Below, one piece after another: positions 1 through 6,453 of a stretch of 34,877 nucleotides of DNA (its first letter is position 1; every line of letters begins with the position of its first letter). This DNA is from Candidatus Woesearchaeota archaeon (GTDB taxonomy: Archaea > Nanobdellota > Nanobdellia > Woesearchaeales > SM23-78): NCBI GenBank assembly GCA_016930415.1, contig JAFGGS010000020.1, forward strand, positions 1 to 34,877. Direction: 5' to 3'. The position numbers were made by a program, and so were the translations under genes. A model generated the notes under the pieces. It was given only the letters and a program-made list of their open reading frames with translations, was not told where the DNA came from and searched no databases.

Positions 1-2
1 TG

Positions 3-74
3 ATTAAGATGCAAAAACGTTCCATCAATAAGTGGAATGAGAGGGCGAGAGGAATAGCAAATGATCGAGATTGA
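3..74 (+). CDS. C-terminal end of an unidentified upstream gene (partial)
   Basis: A frame open from the window edge ends with TGA at 72-74, overlapping the start of the CYTH gene by 14 nt. It would encode a basic tail ending NERARGIANDRD. Short overlaps between consecutive genes are common here, so this may be the end of the preceding operon member, but 23 residues are too few to identify it and chance is possible. Confidence 0.25.
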   Translation: MKMQKRSINKWNERARGIANDRD

Positions 75-297
75 GAAGACTTACCTTTCAAAGAGTATTC
101 CGCCAGAAGCATTGAAGGGCAGGTCAAAGGAGATAACCGATGTCTACATACCCCCCTCAAGAACTCATCCCGACCTTAGGATTAGGAAGAACGGTGACAA
201 GTACGAGATCACCAGGAAGAATCCTGCCAGGAATCACGGACAATCACGTCCGGATTCCAGGACCAGAAGTGGTTCTCATTTTCGTACACGTTTGTAA
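61..297 (+). pseudogene. Truncated CYTH-domain protein (triphosphate tunnel fold)
   Basis: The first 55 residues fit the N-terminus of a CYTH / triphosphate-tunnel protein: the opening MIEIEKTYL carries the family ExExK signature, and HPDLRIRKNGDKYEITRK matches the beta strands that supply basic residues binding a triphosphate. CYTH proteins are usually 150-200 residues. Here homology stops near nt 225, followed by an arginine-rich tail and a stop; I saw no continuation in another frame up to nt 440. A hairpin (230-258, stems GGAATC/GATTCC and CGGAC/GTCCG) sits at the break. The gene is therefore probably a 5' remnant cut by insertion of the repeat-flanked toxin-antitoxin module to its right. 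A purine-rich GAGAGGAA lies before the ATG. Confidence 0.6.
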
Positions 298-341
298 ACC
301 ACGCAGTGGTTTGCTCAGAAATCAGCGGATTTTTGTTGTCC

Positions 342-392
342 AATAGCCCCGCCATGAGAAGCGCCGAGTGCGTGACGGAAGAGGAACACATT
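342..392. repeat. Direct repeat A, left of the toxin-antitoxin module
   Basis: This 51-bp sequence aligns without gaps to 1512-1562 with about 10 mismatches. It begins AATAGCCCCGCCA, the same 13 bases as at 1640-1652 covering the 3' end of the tRNA-Gln gene, and contains AGTGCGTGACGGA, identical in the other copy. Position and tRNA match suggest an attachment-site scar or a repeat family recombining at tRNA-Gln. The stretch 298-440 around it holds no convincing gene. Confidence 0.65.
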
Positions 393-440
393 ATCTTTTG
401 GTCTCAAGAAGTCTGGATCTGGCAAACAATCAATAAAGGT

Positions 441-863
441 TCATTTCAGGAGCTTTTGGATGGCCGATATGAACTCTTTTGCTACAGACAGGATGTGCTT
501 TGCTTCTTCTTTTGTTATGTCCTGCTTCTCAAGGCCGTAACTTATGTCATGGCGCTCCAGGCGCAGTGTGTTGAGCTCGTTTAGGAATCTCTTTTCCAGG
601 TTGTCCGCATACTTCTCTTTCAAGTAGATGAACAGGGCAAAATGGCTCTTTTCTCTCATCCCGTCCTTGAACAGTATTGCTCTGGCGGCATGGAAGATTG
701 AGGCGTAGCTGTTTAGCACAGTCTCTTCGTACATCTCTAGAGACAGGAGCTTTTCTGCTCGCTCAAGCTTATAGAGCGATACGTCGATTGACTTGCTTGA
801 TTTTCTTCTATCTGGAGTTTCTTTTTTCAGGAGGCCTTTTTCAATGCAGTCTTTGACGTTCAT
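441..863 (-). CDS. HEPN-domain protein, toxin of a HEPN/MNT pair
   Basis: This is a 140-residue all-helical protein of the HEPN type associated with minimal nucleotidyltransferases. Family members act as RNA-cleaving toxins. Residues 30-80 (YKLERAEKLL, NSYASIFHAARAILF) match the conserved first helices, and 101-110 RLERHDISYG occupies the place of the basic/His active motif. Spacing here is R-x3-H rather than the commoner R-x4-6-H, so nuclease activity should not be assumed. The start ATG directly follows the stop of the MNT gene with no gap, so the two are co-transcribed and probably translationally coupled. The downstream stretch contains direct repeat A. Confidence 0.8.
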   Translation of the reverse strand: MNVKDCIEKGLLKKETPDRRKSSKSIDVSLYKLERAEKLLSLEMYEETVLNSYASIFHAARAILFKDGMREKSHFALFIYLKEKYADNLEKRFLNELNTLRLERHDISYGLEKQDITKEEAKHILSVAKEFISAIQKLLK

Positions 864-1412
864 CTAGTTCACCACTGGCATTTCCCCAAAGATGCATATG
901 CCGTCTATTATCACAGCATCATAATACGCCTTGTCAGTCAATGCTTTTTTTCTCCATTCCTGCATAGTATATGAGGATATTGACAGTTCCCTTGCCAGCC
1001 TTTCTTCCGCTTTCAAGGGCTTTATTTTTAGGGGTTTTCTTGATAGCAGAACTACGTCCACGTCGCTTTTTGGGCTGTCTAAGCCTTTTGCTGTTGATCC
1101 GTACCATACGATCGACTGCACATCAGGGTACTCCTTTGATATTTCTTCCACCAAGCCTGAATCTGATATTTCCCCTGCATTCGCAGCTATTTTAAGCTGC
1201 CTTGTCAGAAAGCTCTCTTCATTCAGTGCGTATTGATGTTGTTTACCAACAATCTTTCTCGTCAGGATTTTCTTCGAATATAGGTAATCGATGCAATTTT
1301 TTGCTGTCGAGACGCTGACCTTGGCTTTTCTCGAGAGTGACCGCATGGATTCTTCAGCCATCGTCTTGCGGAAAGCTTGGAATACTGCAAACAGCGCATA
1401 TTTCTCCATCAT
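864..1412 (-). CDS. Winged-helix + MNT nucleotidyltransferase, antitoxin partner
   Basis: Residues 1-70 form a winged-helix-like DNA-binding region (SLSRKAKVSVSTAKNCIDYLYSKK). Residues 95-125 hold the nucleotidyltransferase motif YGSTAKGLDSPKSDVDVVL with G105-S106 and metal-binding D117 and D119 intact. MNT partners inhibit HEPN toxins, in studied cases by AMPylating them; the fused DNA-binding part suggests autoregulation. The frame opens 13 codons earlier at 1451, but I place the start at 1412 (182 residues): a TATA box at 1434-1443 is centred 26 nt upstream, predicting a leaderless transcript beginning at this ATG, and the extra codons would run through the palindromic operator. Confidence 0.82.
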   Translation of the reverse strand: MMEKYALFAVFQAFRKTMAEESMRSLSRKAKVSVSTAKNCIDYLYSKKILTRKIVGKQHQYALNEESFLTRQLKIAANAGEISDSGLVEEISKEYPDVQSIVWYGSTAKGLDSPKSDVDVVLLSRKPLKIKPLKAEERLARELSISSYTMQEWRKKALTDKAYYDAVIIDGICIFGEMPVVN

Positions 1413-1421
1413 TCGATATAT

Positions 1422-1496
1422 AGAACACGTGTTCTTTAAATAGTTTTTCATTTTAATATGTTCTACTTAAGAAACAAGTGTTCTTTTAAAAGAACA
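1422..1496 (-). promoter_or_regulatory. Promoter and operator array of the MNT/HEPN operon
   Basis: On the minus strand CTATTTAAAG (1434-1443) is an archaeal TATA box. A perfect 14-bp palindrome AGAACACGTGTTCT (1422-1435) lies between it and the predicted start. Three more half-sites follow upstream: TGTTCT at 1459-1464 and 1479-1484 and AGAACA at 1491-1496, the last two forming an inverted pair. Occupancy between TATA box and start should block transcription, which fits repression by the winged-helix MNT protein. Confidence 0.6.
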
Positions 1497-1511
1497 AGAT
1501 GGCGTCCATAA

Positions 1512-1562
1512 AATAGCCCCGCCAGGGCGCACGCCAAGTGCGTGACGGAGGAGGGAAACATT
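1512..1562. repeat. Direct repeat B, right of the toxin-antitoxin module
   Basis: Second copy of the 51-bp repeat, about 80% identical to 342-392. Its first 16 bases, AATAGCCCCGCCAGGG, are identical to 1640-1655, the 3' end of tRNA-Gln 78 bp away. The arms GCGCAC and GTGCGT could form a small hairpin. The two repeats bracket only the HEPN and MNT genes. Confidence 0.65.
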
Positions 1563-1640
1563 TTCTTGGGTGCCCAGAGGTGACTACAAAACAAAGGAAA
1601 TGTAGACACCCAAATGAGATTTGTAGGTGTAACGAGATAA

Positions 1641-1739
1641 TAGCCCCGCCAGGGTTCGAACCTGGGTCGCCGGATTTCTTCAAGCTGTTTTTTCGTGCTT
1701 GCCAAAGTCCAGTATGCTTGACCGCTACACCACGGGGCT
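1641..1739 (-). tRNA. tRNA-Gln(TTG) with a 26-nt intron
   Basis: The acceptor arms AGCCCCG and CGGGGCT pair over 7 bp with discriminator A. The T arm is CCAGG-TTCGAAC-CCTGG. The anticodon arm CTGGA-CTTTGGA-TCCGG is complete only after removing 1676-1701, an insertion at the canonical 37/38 position. The intron contains CAAGC and GCTTG, which can form the helix of a bulge-helix-bulge substrate for the archaeal splicing endonuclease. TTG occupies 1703-1705 read on the minus strand. A TATA box (TTTATAAA, 1775-1782) lies upstream. CCA is not encoded. Confidence 0.9.
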
Positions 1740-1804
1740 GTCTATTGTTCTTCTGAGAAAAAAACCTTTGCCGATTTATAAAGCTTCTTTTCCCGAGGCC
1801 GGAT

Positions 1805-2194
1805 TCACTCGTAGTCTGAGCTTGCTCTCTTGGTTGCGTATTCTGCGCATCTGCCTTGCTCGTAGGCGTCTGTGAGCATCTCGTGGCATTTCTCCGGCGC
1901 TCCTTGCAGGCCTGCTATCTCTCCGTAGCATCTCATCTTGAGTTCTGAGTCTGATATTCCTGAGCAGGCTTTGTAGTCGGCCGCCGCGACTGCCGCTCTC
2001 ACCAGGCACTCGTCTCTCTTTGCGGTGTTGGCGCAGTCCTCTATCGAAAGGACGGTCGTGGCTGGCGTCTTTTCAGGCAGTTCAGAGCTTAGCTCTTGCT
2101 GCTTTGCTTTTTGCAGGCTGTCGTCTTGCTGCTCTGCGCAGCCAGTCATCAGGGCGATTGCCATCAACGCGAGTATCAGCAGTGCTAGTCTCAT
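1805..2194 (-). CDS. Secreted lipoprotein, cysteine-containing, unknown function
   Basis: A 129-residue protein with an N-terminal hydrophobic segment ending in lipobox LMTGC (C19), so it should be lipid-anchored on the outer face of the membrane. The next region is Gln/Glu/Lys-rich and looks disordered. From about residue 52 the sequence has evenly spaced cysteines (EDCANTAKRDECLVRAA, DYKACSGI, MRCYGEIAG, EKCHEML, GRCAEYA) in short helices, suggesting a disulphide-stapled helical repeat. Small lipoproteins with this kind of C-rich helical repeat are frequent in DPANN genomes; I do not know a function. A TATA-like ACTTTTAAATAG lies about 50 nt upstream. Confidence 0.7.
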   Translation of the reverse strand: MRLALLILALMAIALMTGCAEQQDDSLQKAKQQELSSELPEKTPATTVLSIEDCANTAKRDECLVRAAVAAADYKACSGISDSELKMRCYGEIAGLQGAPEKCHEMLTDAYEQGRCAEYATKRASSDYE

Positions 2195-2286
2195 CTTCTT
2201 AAGCTCGTTTTTTTATCGTGTTTTCATCTCTTGTTTTTCTATTTAAAAGTATCGTTTAGCTCCAGAAGGGGTTTGTTGACAACAAC

Positions 2287-2297
2287 TTTTTTATATC
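2287..2297 (+). promoter_or_regulatory. TATA box of rad50
   Basis: TTTTTTATATC is centred about 29 nt before the rad50 ATG at 2322, so the mRNA should start at or very near the start codon. This supports the chosen start. Confidence 0.5.
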
Positions 2298-2321
2298 TCT
2301 CAAGTTTTCCTTTGGCCCGGG

Positions 2322-4388
2322 ATGAGGATTGTTTCTTTGAAGCTGAAGAATGTCAGGTCTTACGTAGACGAGTCTATAAGCTTCCCGCAGGGAGTCACTT
2401 TGTTGTCCGGTGACATCGGCTCTGGCAAGACGACTATCCTGCTCGCGCTCGAGTTCGCGGTCTTCGGCTTGATGAAGGGAGTCTTGTCTGGCAGCGCTCT
2501 TCTCAGGCACGGCTCGCAGCAAGGGTCTGTCACTCTCAACATGTTGATTGGGGATGACGACGTCTCGATCTCCCGCTCGCTTAAGCGTTCTAAGTCTGGA
2601 ATAGTCCAGGAGCCTGGCACGCTGGTAGTGAACGGCTCTTCTTTCGAGGGCACTCCTCAAGAGCTCAAGTCCAGGATCCTAGATCTTCTAGGCTATCTCG
2701 AGTCTTTGCTTACCAAGTCTAAGTCCTTGATCTTCAGGTACACTGTCTTCACGCCTCAGGAGGAGATGAAGCGCATCTTGTACGAGTCTAGGGATGAGCG
2801 TCTTGACATCTTGAGGCGCCTCTTCAACATCGACAAGTACAAGCGGGTGAAGGATAACGTCTTGAATTACTCGAGAGAGCTTAGGAACCAGGTCAACTTC
2901 TCCGAGGGCAAGCTTGATGGCTTGGCTGAGAAGAGGAGGGAGGCTCAAGGGTATAAGGCTCAGCTCGAATCGTTGCGTCACGAGCTCTCTTCGCTTGAGG
3001 AGTCGCTCTCGCATTCTGAGAAGGAACTCGCATCTTCAGAGGAGTCCTTGAAGCGCGCAGAGGCTGCTCTTGAGAAGGCCAGGTCTTCTGAACTCGAGGC
3101 CGAGGTGAAGAGGCAGGAGTTGCAGTCCAGGACTCGGGAGGCTGGGCGGGTCGAGCGAGAGCTTGACAGGGCCAGGCTTGAGGTTGAGAAGTCGCTAGTC
3201 TCCCTTGAGGGTTTTGACGCGTCCAGGGCTGACGAGATCCAGGCTAAGGCTCTTGCGAAGCGAAAGGAGCTCTCATCCTGCGAGGAGAAGCTCTCTGAGA
3301 TAATCTCTAGGAAGGCTGAGGCCTTGTCCAAGAAGGCCTCGTCTGAGAGCATCATCTCTAAGATATCTAAGATTGACAAGTGCCCTACTTGCCTCCAGGA
3401 AGTCTCTCCTGGCCACGTCGACGCTGTCAAGTCCCGTGAGAACGTGATAATATCCGCATGCAACTCTAACGTGTCAAAGCTTGACGAGTTCGAGCAGAAG
3501 TACAAGGAGCGCAAGAAGGCGCTGGAGTCTGAGCTTGAGAATTATGCTAAGAGCGAGCGTGAGTTCGCTGTGAAGAGCGTGCTTTTCAGGGAGCTGGAGG
3601 ACAAGAAGAGGCAGAAGGCTTCTTTGGAAAAGGAGCTATTGGCCTTGAAGAAGCGCTTGGATGAGGATTTCTTGAGGCTCTCTGATCTTGAGAAGATGCC
3701 TTCGGCCTCGAAGGAGGTGAGGCTGGCTGTTGAGGAGGCAAGGAAGCTCGTGTTGAAGAAGAGGGAGTCTAGGGAGGAGGCGTCGAGGGCAGTTGTCGAG
3801 CGAAGGACTAGGTCTGATACTATCTCAAGGGTCTTGCTCCAGCTTGAGAAGGAGCTTGGCAGGCTGAAGGAGGAGGAATCCAGGCTCGCGATTCTTAAGG
3901 AGAGGCGCAACTGGCTCGAGTCTGATTTCTTAAAGCTTGTGGATTCTGTCGAGAAGAGCGTGCTTGCAAGGATCTATTCTGAGTTCAACAGCTTCTTCCA
4001 GGAGTGGTTTGGCACCTTGATCGAGGACGATACCATCAAGGTCTGGCTTGATGACTCGTTCTCCCCTGTCATCGAGCAGAACGGGTATGAGACTTTCCTT
4101 GAGAACTTGTCTGGCGGGGAGAAGACGAGCGTCGCCTTGGCTTACAGGCTAGCGCTCAACCGCGTGGTGAACGACTTCCTGAGCGGCGTGCGCACCCGCG
4201 ACCTTATAATACTTGACGAGCCAACAGAAGGATTCTCTACTGAGCAGCTTGACCGCGTGCGGGAGGTCTTGAACCAGGCTAACTTGCTCCAGACCCTGGT
4301 CGTGAGCCACGAGTCCAAGATGGAGGGCTTCGCAGACCAGGTCATAAGGGTGTCTAAACAGAATCACACGAGCAGGATTTTCTCATAG
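2322..4388 (+). CDS. rad50: Rad50-type SMC ATPase (DNA double-strand break repair)
   Basis: 688 residues with the full ABC-ATPase split by a coiled coil: Walker A GDIGSGKTT (30-38), zinc hook CPTC (354-357) mid-coil, signature LSGGEK (596-601), Walker B LIILDEP with D632-E633, and a D-loop-like segment after it. The order and hook define Rad50, which with Mre11 tethers and processes DNA ends. Coiled coils run about 170-350 and 365-540. Archaeal Rad50 proteins are commonly 850-1000 residues, so the coils are short here. The usual neighbours mre11, herA and nurA are absent from the window; the gene stands alone behind its own TATA box. An SbcC-like protein is the alternative, but the zinc hook and organism favour Rad50. 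Confidence 0.9.
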   Translation: MRIVSLKLKNVRSYVDESISFPQGVTLLSGDIGSGKTTILLALEFAVFGLMKGVLSGSALLRHGSQQGSVTLNMLIGDDDVSISRSLKRSKSGIVQEPGTLVVNGSSFEGTPQELKSRILDLLGYLESLLTKSKSLIFRYTVFTPQEEMKRILYESRDERLDILRRLFNIDKYKRVKDNVLNYSRELRNQVNFSEGKLDGLAEKRREAQGYKAQLESLRHELSSLEESLSHSEKELASSEESLKRAEAALEKARSSELEAEVKRQELQSRTREAGRVERELDRARLEVEKSLVSLEGFDASRADEIQAKALAKRKELSSCEEKLSEIISRKAEALSKKASSESIISKISKIDKCPTCLQEVSPGHVDAVKSRENVIISACNSNVSKLDEFEQKYKERKKALESELENYAKSEREFAVKSVLFRELEDKKRQKASLEKELLALKKRLDEDFLRLSDLEKMPSASKEVRLAVEEARKLVLKKRESREEASRAVVERRTRSDTISRVLLQLEKELGRLKEEESRLAILKERRNWLESDFLKLVDSVEKSVLARIYSEFNSFFQEWFGTLIEDDTIKVWLDDSFSPVIEQNGYETFLENLSGGEKTSVALAYRLALNRVVNDFLSGVRTRDLIILDEPTEGFSTEQLDRVREVLNQANLLQTLVVSHESKMEGFADQVIRVSKQNHTSRIFS

Positions 4389-4493
4389 GAAAACAGCGTT
4401 GAGATGTCCTTTTGCATCAGAGGGCTTCATCAAAAGCTTTATATAGTATGGAGACTCAAAGAGGGATTAAAAATAAGCAAAAGGTGTGTTTAA

Positions 4494-5609
4494 ATGAGGC
4501 TTTCGATGTTTCCAAAGGTTTTCATGATAGTTCTTATCGTGTGTGCGTTGTCACTTGCAGTTAGCGCAGACCCTCTCAACATACTTCTCAGGGGCCCATC
4601 TGACGGCTCGACCACCACTTCCTTAAAGGTAGAGTTCATATACGGCTTTGACAACGTCCCTGAGATGAAGAACTGCTCGCTCCACCTGAACGGCGTCCTT
4701 ACAGAGACCAGGGGTTCGCTCATCAAGATGGAGAACAACAGGATCACTACGAACCTTGAGGCTGGTGAGTATGATTGGTTCATAACCTGCATCGACTCTG
4801 AAGGGAACGACCTCGTCTCTGAGACCAGGACCTTGACTGTCGATATCGAGACCTCCAGCATGGAGGGTTTCGAGATAATCTATAATCCTACTTCCCTTAG
4901 GAGTTACTTGATCCCTGTATTCGAGGGCAAGGAGACCATCGTCCTTCCGGCGATGAAGGCCGGCGAGGACATACGCATAAAGACCTCGAAGGCACTCTAC
5001 TATCTTGACGTGCTCAAGATGGGCTCTATCAATGACAACAGCTTCGTCGAGATCAGGGACCGCGTGAATAGCAGGCTCCAGAAGATCGTCGTCGGCGAGA
5101 AGTTGTCGTTCGACCTGGATGACGATGGCAAGGCAGAGGTAGCGCTCATGCTTGAGAAGGTCGTGAGGAACGTCGACGCTTACTTCGTAGTCGAGCCTTA
5201 CCCTGAGTCGACAATAGTTGAGGAAGACGCTTTGCAGGAACCTGAAGAAGAGCCTGTCGTTCCAGAGGAGACTGTAGAGGAGGAGCAAGAGACGCCTGTT
5301 GAGGCCGTGCCTGAAGATAAGCCTGCAGAACCGGAAACAGCTCCACAGACAGACGTCGAAGAGACTCCTGCTGAGACAGGGGAGATGAGTCCTGCGGTCA
5401 AGTATAGCATAATAATCATAGTCATAATGATTATTCTAGCAGCGATCTTCTACACGCTTGTTAGCAGGAAAAAAGAACCTCCCAAGAAGGAGCAGCCCGC
5501 GGTAGAGGAGCCAACGAAGGAGAGCTCAGAGCATCACGCTCATCATTCCCAGCATCGCCATCATAAGAGCTTTGATGTCATCAGGAGCGATTCACGGAAG
5601 AGAAAATGA
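4494..5609 (+). CDS. Membrane-anchored exported protein with Ig-like domain and His-rich tail
   Basis: 371 residues: signal peptide 1-25 (ending AVSA), a beta-rich Ig-like domain 27-118 with cysteines 61 and 99, a second domain 125-232 ending in the calcium-loop-like DLDDDGKAEV (207-216), a Pro/Glu-rich linker 233-299, one transmembrane helix 304-323, and a basic, histidine-rich tail (HHAHHSQHRHH). The topology puts the Ig-like part outside and the His tail in the cytoplasm. The last 4 nt overlap the next gene (ATGA), so the two are translationally coupled. TATA box TTTATATA at 4438-4445. Function unknown; a surface or envelope role is inferred. Confidence 0.75.
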   Translation: MRLSMFPKVFMIVLIVCALSLAVSADPLNILLRGPSDGSTTTSLKVEFIYGFDNVPEMKNCSLHLNGVLTETRGSLIKMENNRITTNLEAGEYDWFITCIDSEGNDLVSETRTLTVDIETSSMEGFEIIYNPTSLRSYLIPVFEGKETIVLPAMKAGEDIRIKTSKALYYLDVLKMGSINDNSFVEIRDRVNSRLQKIVVGEKLSFDLDDDGKAEVALMLEKVVRNVDAYFVVEPYPESTIVEEDALQEPEEEPVVPEETVEEEQETPVEAVPEDKPAEPETAPQTDVEETPAETGEMSPAVKYSIIIIVIMIILAAIFYTLVSRKKEPPKKEQPAVEEPTKESSEHHAHHSQHRHHKSFDVIRSDSRKRK

Positions 5610-6088
5610 ACCCTAAGACCTTAGACAAGATCTTTGTAGCTTTAATCTTCGGCATGATATTCGTCGTGCTCAGCCAAGAGGTCGTGGTGACCGGAAGGTC
5701 CGTCGCAGTGCCTGACCTTGAGGACTTCGTCTCTGATGAGCAGCCGGCGATTCCAAGCCTCGACAGCGGCTTGTTTGAGGAGAAGAAACTCTTCTTCAGC
5801 CTTGAGGGGAGCTTGAACGTCAACCTGCCAAACCTCCATGAAGGGGTCGTGATGCACGTGATCGACGGCCTTGACACTTATGGCATCACTGTTCTTCACG
5901 TGGTCCAGGATTACTCCAGGGGCGACGAGTACGTGAACTTGCTTATCAGTCCAGGCGACAAGAGGCTTAGACTTGGAGAGGGCGAGAAGGCTCTGGTTGA
6001 CTTTGATAACGACGGCAAAGCAGACGCGCTCCTGCGAGTGGAAAGCATCGCCAGGTCAAGGGCGACCCTCAGCCTTAAGAATCCTTGA
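5606..6088 (+). CDS. Exported protein related to the second domain of its upstream neighbour
   Basis: 160 residues with an N-terminal hydrophobic helix (IFVALIFGMIFVVLS) acting as signal or anchor, then a beta-rich domain that ends DFDNDGKADALLRVESI. This echoes GEKLSFDLDDDGKAEV in the upstream protein, including the spacing of a preceding GE(K) strand, so the two probably share a fold by duplication. The D-x-D-x-DGK-x-D/E pattern resembles a calcium-binding loop seen in archaeal exported proteins. Translation is coupled through the ATGA overlap, which suggests that the two products act together at the cell surface. The hydrophobic N-terminus has no lipobox. Confidence 0.7.
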   Translation: MNPKTLDKIFVALIFGMIFVVLSQEVVVTGRSVAVPDLEDFVSDEQPAIPSLDSGLFEEKKLFFSLEGSLNVNLPNLHEGVVMHVIDGLDTYGITVLHVVQDYSRGDEYVNLLISPGDKRLRLGEGEKALVDFDNDGKADALLRVESIARSRATLSLKNP

Positions 6089-6166
6089 GAGAGGAAGCGT
6101 TCTGGCAATAAAAAAATAACCTATTTAAAGGAGTGCTTGTTCTGGAGGGGATTAAGCATATCAAGC

Positions 6167-6293
6167 GGGGCTGTAGTGTAGCTTGGAGCCACGGGCGCCC
6201 AGAGGAATCGAAGATTCCTTGGGTTGCTCTGACGAGCAACTATCACTGGCGATTGGGGTTCGTCCAACCGGAGTTCGAATCTTCGCAGCCCCA
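6167..6293 (+). tRNA. tRNA-Pro(GGG) with an apparent D-loop intron
   Basis: Acceptor GGGGCTG/CAGCCCC (6167-6173, 6286-6292) with A73; T arm CGGAG-TTCGAAT-CTTCG (6269-6285); anticodon arm GGCGA-TTGGGGT-TCGTC (6248-6264) with all five pairs and anticodon GGG at 6255-6257. The D arm reads through only if about 54 nt (6187-6240) are removed, giving the normal D loop AGCTTGGTA followed by TCAC. The intron folds into two hairpins: CCCA+AGGAATC with its complement, and GTTGCTC/GAGCAAC. Exact splice points could move by a base or two. Upstream TATA box CTATTTAAAG at 6121-6130. CCA is not encoded. Confidence 0.85.
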
Positions 6294-6307
6294 TAAGTGA
6301 AACGCAT

Positions 6308-6353
6308 GGAGCTGCGAGCCAAGAAACGCTAGTTTCTACCTGTTCGCAGCTCC
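6308..6353 (+). other. Strong two-tier hairpin after tRNA-Pro
   Basis: GGAGCTGCGA (6308-6317) pairs perfectly with TCGCAGCTCC (6344-6353); inside, AGAAAC pairs with GTTTCT around a GCTA loop, leaving an asymmetric internal loop. A T-rich run follows. It could be a terminator-like structure for the tRNA transcript or a small structured RNA; no ACA box or C/D boxes are visible. Confidence 0.5.
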
Positions 6354-6453
6354 AGGTTTCTTTTTATTCTTGCGAAAGGTTTTTAAAGTCCAAGGGGTAT
6401 TTTATGTTGTTATAAGGTTAGCTTATCATGTTGCATGGTGGAGGAGAGTTAGT

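Noticed and set aside
209-391. Minus-strand 60-residue frame over repeat A
   Set aside because: It merely reads through the repeat and tRNA-like sequence; similar frames arise at repeat B.
6197-6265. tRNA-Pro anticodon stem GGGCG/CGTCC with a canonical intron
   Set aside because: It would leave a 3-nt variable region and no T33 or sensible anticodon; GGCGA/TCGTC is better.
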